In this document: piece after piece, positions 7,601-10,459 of the stretch
How the letters are laid out: the number at the start of each line of letters is the position of its first letter
Position numbering within the stretch: the stretch's first letter is position 1
Assembly: GCA_964401455.1 (NCBI GenBank)
Contig: CAYNYI010000099.1
Span: forward strand, 1 to 10,459
Length of the DNA stretch: 10,459 bases
Reading direction: 5' to 3'
From: CAYNYI01 sp964401455
GTDB lineage: Bacteria; Fibrobacterota; OXYB2-FULL-49-7; CAYNYI01
Notes under the pieces: generated by a model
The model's input: the letters and a program-made list of their open reading frames with translations, nothing else
What the model was told of the DNA's origin: nothing
Database searches by the model: none
Position numbers and translations under genes: made by a program

Positions 7601-7721
7601 GCGTAGGGTTTGTGTCATTATTATCATCTTCTCCGTCATCAGAAGAAAAAAGACAGCCCCCGGTAACCGTGAGCAGTAAAATTGCAAAAAAGACTAAGAG
7701 CCTCCTGAGAATACTAAGCAT
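4686..7721 (-). CDS. Large modular surface lipoprotein (PPC-like, Ig/cadherin-like and choice-of-anchor-J-like modules)
   Basis: Residues are numbered from the ATG at 7724 (1012 aa). A signal peptide ends in the lipobox TGGC with Cys24, followed by an Asp/Asn-rich linker (25-55) typical of surface-exposed lipoproteins. Beta-sandwich modules follow, separated by Gly/Asp/Pro linkers. An unassigned module spans about 56-170. PPC-like modules lie near 196-290, 325-418, 440-535 and 550-652, with recurrent strands such as YYKMSVNSGDSITF and IYIRIKG. A cadherin/Ig-like module at 660-753 contains ATDPDGDPVTF. Another PPC-like module lies at 760-860. The C-terminal 866-1012 segment (SEDFEG, DDWLISDEINV, WTRYSLDLSSYAGQTVFLAW, YLDDISVE) matches the choice-of-anchor-J/cleaved-adhesin jelly roll. 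No catalytic residues or sorting tail are evident, so adhesion or binding is inferred. GGGAGG lies only one base before the ATG at 7724 but four before 7721, so 7721 is the better start. The gene stands alone between its own promoter and terminator. Confidence 0.88.
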   Translation of the reverse strand: MLSILRRLLVFFAILLLTVTGGCLFSSDDGEDDNNDTNPTQDDNNSGGDTDSPYSELEFGVNSSGELKVDGDSIFFIPAHSDSMTITAYDEDNSSETAQINVWIATALEGLYLGSGYEPGEGYISILTPDASDSSYTFKTSEDTVFFRVEVQQGTMQPGTFEIRVDTISGGNSGGDLEPGTGSGTESDPYIAEFPELNISTNLTWEESSSYYIKTFIPSNRFVNFDTYYQMGTGPDMYVYNSSGSMMRDANNISSGSRGQYIEITDEGYYTVKITGAASGVTLSITDLDTLIGNSAAELAAELTEASAVIEDTVMNTLVNRGNNRYHSVYYKMSVNSGDSITFACSSSTYNDGSMEVFFYKNPGDSIHLDRYFDLSATDTNTYNIDYTGDIYIRIKGENAYEDTIENYITFAYAVNGELENGGGDPVSGDTASSPSTAYELLYNAEDTSEVLTIPAGDTIYLKSVIEADDYIKIYNTSSTAPSYRLVTPGGDTVTYCRNLGGRFETDSEGEYLFLVYNTGISDIESRFYIEKSGDIQQPGSRFLPDTVSTSDSASGEISGTIPKYRSYYYAIEVSAGDQIELYTTVENLGVEYHEGDNFNNLIDNITFNSDFTTPSGIRRDTLTAEENGYIIVEVMGTVVGDKYFWIEYELLNGSGGGDNLPPEFTVTAADMLDTAEAGKEYRDTVRATDPDGDPVTFSKLTNPDGTSYTLTDSIITWTPGPEHTEEEFGFSIQADDGNGGYDTLDFSVYVKTPETPDTATFLPTDGTVLEMYFEEGKEYYYKFNYEDGDSITVFMHSTNLRLRLDNDTTSAAFVKNSVYEPGDTAFVGMRFSGNGTFYALIQGFYDYSVGTYTIWAEKYGTPSEGFSEDFEGDVSEWNTLDNDGDGNTWEIDATESYSGSNSIRVRWNAAGNDDWLISDEINVQSGDSLVFYAKSHSTSFLEDFNVRLSTASRTDTADFSETLLQVTETPYAWTRYSLDLSSYAGQTVFLAWQCVSVDQYYLYLDDISVE

Positions 7722-7772
7722 CATACCTCCCTATTTTTTAGAATTTGTAGCTTTATCAAGAATACATCAGGA

Positions 7773-7801
7773 AATCTAAATTAATTCAGCTTGCCTGTCA
7801 A
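7773..7801 (-). promoter_or_regulatory. Predicted sigma70 promoter of the large lipoprotein gene
   Basis: On the minus strand a perfect TTGACA -35 (7801-7796) is followed after exactly 17 bases by TAGATT (7778-7773), a four-of-six match to the -10 consensus. Initiation near 7766 would leave a leader of about 40 bases before the start codon, which has the strong Shine-Dalgarno GGGAGG. Confidence 0.7.
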
Positions 7802-7843
7802 ATTTTCTCTTATTCAGGCATAGAATTTTCTAAAAAATGTAGA

Positions 7844-7909
7844 CTATTTGTGCTCTATATGGTCCAAATAGCTTTCATTAAAGCTCCTGTTTAATAGACA
7901 GCTATTAAA
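7844..7909. repeat. Cluster of three inverted repeats in the divergent spacer
   Basis: Three perfect inverted repeats lie nearly end to end: CTATTTG/CAAATAG (7844-7850 and 7865-7871, 14-base loop), AGCTTT/AAAGCT (7870-7875 and 7880-7885, 4-base loop), and TTTAATAG/CTATTAAA (7890-7897 and 7902-7909, 4-base loop). They lie upstream of both divergent genes. They could be operators or small hairpins, but no T-run makes any of them a convincing terminator, and AT-rich DNA produces such repeats by chance fairly often. Confidence 0.4.
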
Positions 7910-7944
7910 ACATATTGAATAAGCAAATAAATGGCAGATGTCCG

Positions 7945-7950
7945 TATAAT
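7945..7950 (+). promoter_or_regulatory. Possible -10 box for the beta-helix/Fn3 operon
   Basis: A perfect TATAAT lies 58 bases before the start codon at 8009. No good -35 hexamer is found 16-18 bases upstream (the nearest, TTGAAT at 7915-7920, is 24 bases away) and there is no extended TGn motif. In this very AT-rich stretch the match could be chance. Confidence 0.3.
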
Positions 7951-7973
7951 TGTAATATTAGAGAAAAGTGTGG

Positions 7974-8001
7974 AATTATATATGAGCCAATAATTATATA
8001 T
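7974..8001. repeat. Direct repeat AATTATATAT upstream of the beta-helix gene
   Basis: AATTATATAT occurs at 7974-7983 and 7992-8001, an 18-bp period, ending seven bases before the start codon at 8009. It occupies the place where a Shine-Dalgarno would be expected. It may be a regulatory site or simple AT-rich sequence. The rest of the 284-base spacer (7725-8008) holds the promoter elements and inverted repeats listed separately, and I see no gene in it. Confidence 0.3.
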
Positions 8002-8008
8002 CACAATT

Positions 8009-8794
8009 ATGATATTAAGATATTGGTGTATATGTGTTGTGGTTGTTGCGGTTTTTCGGCAAACCGTACTCTCTGTCTGTATTAATTCGGGTGGATCGGG
8101 GCTTTCCGGGCAAATTGACGGGAAGTGTCTGGCTTCGGAAATACCGGAACTTGTGATTGACAACATCATAGTCCCAAACGGAAGAATATTGGAAATAGGC
8201 GCAGGTTCTGAATTTCTCTTTGAAAAAAATAAGTCTCTTATCGTAAAGGGCCGCCTTGTCATTTCCGGCACAAAAAATAATCCGGTTTTTTTTCGTCCGG
8301 TTGCTTCTCTCGGGATTAGCGATGATAAAGGAATGTGGCGTGGTATTTTTATTGACAGTTCCGGAACGATGGAGGCCAGTAATGTGATTATAGAAGGGAG
8401 CCTTACGGCCGTGGACAGTTATTCGGATTCGGTTTCTTTTTCCAATGTCAGGTATAAAAACGCGGCTTATTCCGGATTTGTTCTTCATGGTATAAAGAAA
8501 ATACCCGGCGGAGAGGGCAAGATTTCTGAAGGGCAGACTATGAAAAGGAGAAGATGGAAATTTACTTTACGTCATAAATTAAGATTGGGCTTTATGGTTC
8601 TCGGCGGGGCCGCGCTTTACCCTGCTGTTCATTTTTATGAGAAGACATATGAAAATGCGAAAAAAGCCTCGGATGCTGAGGACTTGGAGAGCTTTAATTA
8701 TTTGACGGAAAATTATCGAGATGCTTCTCTTAAGTATCAGTTGTGTGTGGGAGCCGTTGCTTTGTTCTCTGTCTCGGCTGTATTAACCTTTTAA
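8009..8794 (+). CDS. Exported beta-helix-like protein with two-helix C-terminal region
   Basis: The 261-residue product starts with a hydrophobic segment (residues about 6-22) that could be a signal peptide or anchor. Residues about 35-160 show the short repeating strands of a right-handed beta-helix: PELVIDNIIVPNGRILEIGAG, SLIVKGRLVISGTKNNPVFF, WRGIFIDSSGTMEASNVIIEG and DSVSFSNVRYKNAAYSG. Such folds are common in secreted carbohydrate-binding, lyase and surface proteins; no catalytic residues are apparent. A basic stretch (about 178-191, KRRRWKFTLRHKLR) then leads into two predicted membrane helices (about 193-210 and 244-260) with a charged helical loop between. This half matches no family I recognise. 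The ATG at 8009 is the only reasonable ATG but lacks a Shine-Dalgarno; an in-frame ATG at 8540 begins the C-terminal half. The next gene follows immediately, so the two form an operon. The beta-helix call is moderate; function is unknown. Confidence 0.75.
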   Translation: MILRYWCICVVVVAVFRQTVLSVCINSGGSGLSGQIDGKCLASEIPELVIDNIIVPNGRILEIGAGSEFLFEKNKSLIVKGRLVISGTKNNPVFFRPVASLGISDDKGMWRGIFIDSSGTMEASNVIIEGSLTAVDSYSDSVSFSNVRYKNAAYSGFVLHGIKKIPGGEGKISEGQTMKRRRWKFTLRHKLRLGFMVLGGAALYPAVHFYEKTYENAKKASDAEDLESFNYLTENYRDASLKYQLCVGAVALFSVSAVLTF

Positions 8795-8798
8795 GGAG
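8793..8798 (+). promoter_or_regulatory. Shine-Dalgarno overlapping the upstream stop codon
   Basis: AAGGAG (8793-8798) shares two bases with the stop codon TAA (8792-8794) of the beta-helix gene. It stands 3 bases before the ATG at 8802 and 9 bases before the in-frame ATG at 8808, so the latter is the better-spaced start. The overlap suggests translation of the second gene depends on ribosomes finishing the first. Confidence 0.75.
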
Positions 8799-8807
8799 AT
8801 TATGATT

Positions 8808-10459
8808 ATGTTTTATTACCTTATTTGTTTTACTTTACTCGGCTGCGGTTTAATCAGTTGTACGCCGGATATCACCGGTTTCGAAAATGCAGAAGAGGAC
8901 GAGGGTTTTTACTATGCCAGGGTGCTACAGAAATCGGATACAGTAAGTATTTTTGACAGTCTTAATGTCGGTTTTGAGGCTTATGCGTCAACCAGCTGTA
9001 CGCTTAAAATTAGTTCACACGATGACTATTGCTCACTTATGGTTTTTTCCGATACGTTGAAAGAGGATTTCGCCTTTTATTCCGGAGCGGATGAGGGCTT
9101 CCGGTTTTTTGTTTTTTCTTTGCGGAAAAATGGCCGACTGGATCTTGATACATTTTCTTTGTTAATATTAAAAGACTCTCCGGTTATGAAAGAGTATGGT
9201 GATAAGACAGTTGTTGAGAATGAGCCGCTTCTCATTAAGGCCGGCTATACAGATCTGTTTGGTTATGCGGATTCAGCATTTTTTGTGATACGGGGAGGGC
9301 CGGGAAACCCGCAGCCGGCGGTTGAAGAAAAAGCGGTATTTATAACTATAAACGACACCTGTCTTATTAAAAGTTCTTCATGCTCTGTATCGGTAGTTTT
9401 CCCATACAACGGTATGTATGATGCTTCGATGTATGTTAAAGATGATGACGCAAATTATTCGGATACTCTTGAATTCAAGGTCTATTGCCAAGAAAAGCTC
9501 CAGAAGCCTCTGATAACATATCCCGAAGACGGTAGTGACGGTATAAGCATCAATCCTGTGGTAAAATGGATGTATCCGGGAAAAGAAGATTCAGAAGCCG
9601 GTTTTTTCTGCCGAATTTTTTCGGACAGCAGCGACACTATAATATCTTCTCCTGATATTGAATTTACCCCGGGTCTCTTGGTATTCTCTTCGGATTATCA
9701 AATTTATGCGGCGGCGTTTTCGGAGGATGATACACTTTATTCTGACACGGTATTTTTCAGCACGGAGGCGCAGGAAAAATTTCCTCCGTCTGTACCCATT
9801 CAGCTTTGTGAATATGAAAATTGTCTGGATACTACTCCGGTTATTTTAAATTGGAAAGCCAGTATTGATTCTGAAGAAGATTCAGTATACTATATCTTGG
9901 AATTGAGAGAATCAGGGAACAGTGGTTTCGATGAATATTTTGTCTCAGATACATTTTTTACTGTTTCGTCTCTTCAATTCGGAAAAGAGTATCTCTGGCA
10001 AGTAAGGGCTGCGGATTCCGATGGTATGGTGTCAGAAACTTCGGAACAGAGATCTTTCTTTATATGTAACCCTCCGGACGCGCCTCCGGAACCTTGCGAA
10101 ATTGATACTGTTTTTTATCGAAATGCTGATACCGTTGAGGTGAGAATTGAGAGATCAAAGGAAGCGGACTGGGATAACTATGTGCTATATATTTCACGTG
10201 ATTCTGTCTTTTTGCCCGGGGACAGTTTGATTTCAAAAGACACCCATCCCTTTGATACGGTCTTTTACATTTTAGATAATATTTTGTCAGAAAACACTGT
10301 TTATTATATCGGTTCTGCTGTTAGTGACCTGGGAGGTAGTACAGGTTTTTCAACAGCGGCGGGTTTTGTTTCGGACAATAACTTTCCATTTAGATGTTTG
10401 GTGAAAGAAGCTGTAAATATTGAAGACTCCTCCGCGACTGTGTCATGGGGAAAATCGGG
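8808..10459 (+). CDS. Lipoprotein with tandem fibronectin-III-like modules (3' end beyond window)
   Basis: The reading frame stays open from 8802 or 8808 to the last base, giving at least 550 residues, so the gene is cut by the window edge. Numbered from 8808, a hydrophobic N-terminus contains two possible lipoboxes, LLGC (Cys13) and LISC (Cys18); it has no basic residue before the hydrophobic core, which is unusual. Beta-rich regions at about 20-230 include an Ig/PKD-like stretch (VVENEPLLIKAGYTDLFGYA). Fn3-like modules follow at about 234-319, 326-422 and 423-520, with a fourth beginning near 525. The clearest is the second, with PVILNWKASIDSEEDSVYYILEL and FGKEYLWQVRAADSDGMVSE, the classic Trp-Tyr-Leu/Tyr-Trp pattern. 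The modules are rich in Asp, Ser and Tyr, as in surface lipoproteins. No enzymatic domain is seen before the cut. It is cotranscribed with the beta-helix gene; a structural or binding role at the cell surface is inferred. Confidence 0.85.
   Translation, partial: MFYYLICFTLLGCGLISCTPDITGFENAEEDEGFYYARVLQKSDTVSIFDSLNVGFEAYASTSCTLKISSHDDYCSLMVFSDTLKEDFAFYSGADEGFRFFVFSLRKNGRLDLDTFSLLILKDSPVMKEYGDKTVVENEPLLIKAGYTDLFGYADSAFFVIRGGPGNPQPAVEEKAVFITINDTCLIKSSSCSVSVVFPYNGMYDASMYVKDDDANYSDTLEFKVYCQEKLQKPLITYPEDGSDGISINPVVKWMYPGKEDSEAGFFCRIFSDSSDTIISSPDIEFTPGLLVFSSDYQIYAAAFSEDDTLYSDTVFFSTEAQEKFPPSVPIQLCEYENCLDTTPVILNWKASIDSEEDSVYYILELRESGNSGFDEYFVSDTFFTVSSLQFGKEYLWQVRAADSDGMVSETSEQRSFFICNPPDAPPEPCEIDTVFYRNADTVEVRIERSKEADWDNYVLYISRDSVFLPGDSLISKDTHPFDTVFYILDNILSENTVYYIGSAVSDLGGSTGFSTAAGFVSDNNFPFRCLVKEAVNIEDSSATVSWGKS

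Noticed and set aside
7891..8488. Minus-strand frames over the spacer and the beta-helix gene
   Set aside because: They oppose the beta-helix strand pattern, lack ribosome-binding sites and have low-complexity translations.

Overview
The window looks like an ordinary chromosomal stretch from a diderm (Gram-negative type) bacterium of moderate, roughly 40-45% GC. Three predicted proteins carry lipobox cysteines, two more have export-type N-termini, and several are modular beta-rich surface or periplasmic proteins. Asp/Ser/Thr-rich extracellular modules, a beta-helix protein and Fn3-like lipoproteins would fit groups such as Fibrobacterota/Chitinivibrionia or Spirochaetota, but this placement is an impression only. 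I see no tRNA, rRNA, CRISPR array, transposase or phage gene.

Left part (1-4628, minus strand): a four-gene cluster read right to left. It holds a CopB-type (P1B-3) copper/silver ATPase, a cysteine glutathione peroxidase, a lipoprotein of unknown function, and an exported protein with an N-terminal discoidin-like fold resembling the NADase-type glycan-binding domain. A good sigma70-like promoter with paired 9-bp repeats around its -10 box lies before copB. The genes are 41 bp apart or overlap, and a candidate long-loop terminator follows the last one. The first two genes suggest metal and peroxide stress defence; how the last two contribute is unknown.

Middle (4629-7724, minus strand): a single large modular lipoprotein of about 1011 residues, made of repeated PPC-like beta-sandwich modules, one cadherin/Ig-like module and a C-terminal choice-of-anchor-J-like jelly roll. 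It has its own promoter (perfect TTGACA -35) and ends at a very strong 14-bp hairpin terminator that separates it from copB.

Right part (7725-10459): a 284-base AT-rich divergent spacer with three closely spaced inverted repeats and a pair of 10-bp direct repeats, followed by a plus-strand operon. Its first gene encodes a beta-helix-like protein with an unusual two-helix C-terminal half. Its second encodes a lipoprotein with tandem Fn3-like modules that is open to the window end and so incomplete. The second gene's Shine-Dalgarno overlaps the first gene's stop codon.

I did not find clear evidence of a new defence, mobile or RNA system. The points most worth a second look are the two-start glutathione peroxidase, the copB operon context and operator-like repeats, and the unusual beta-helix/two-helix protein.
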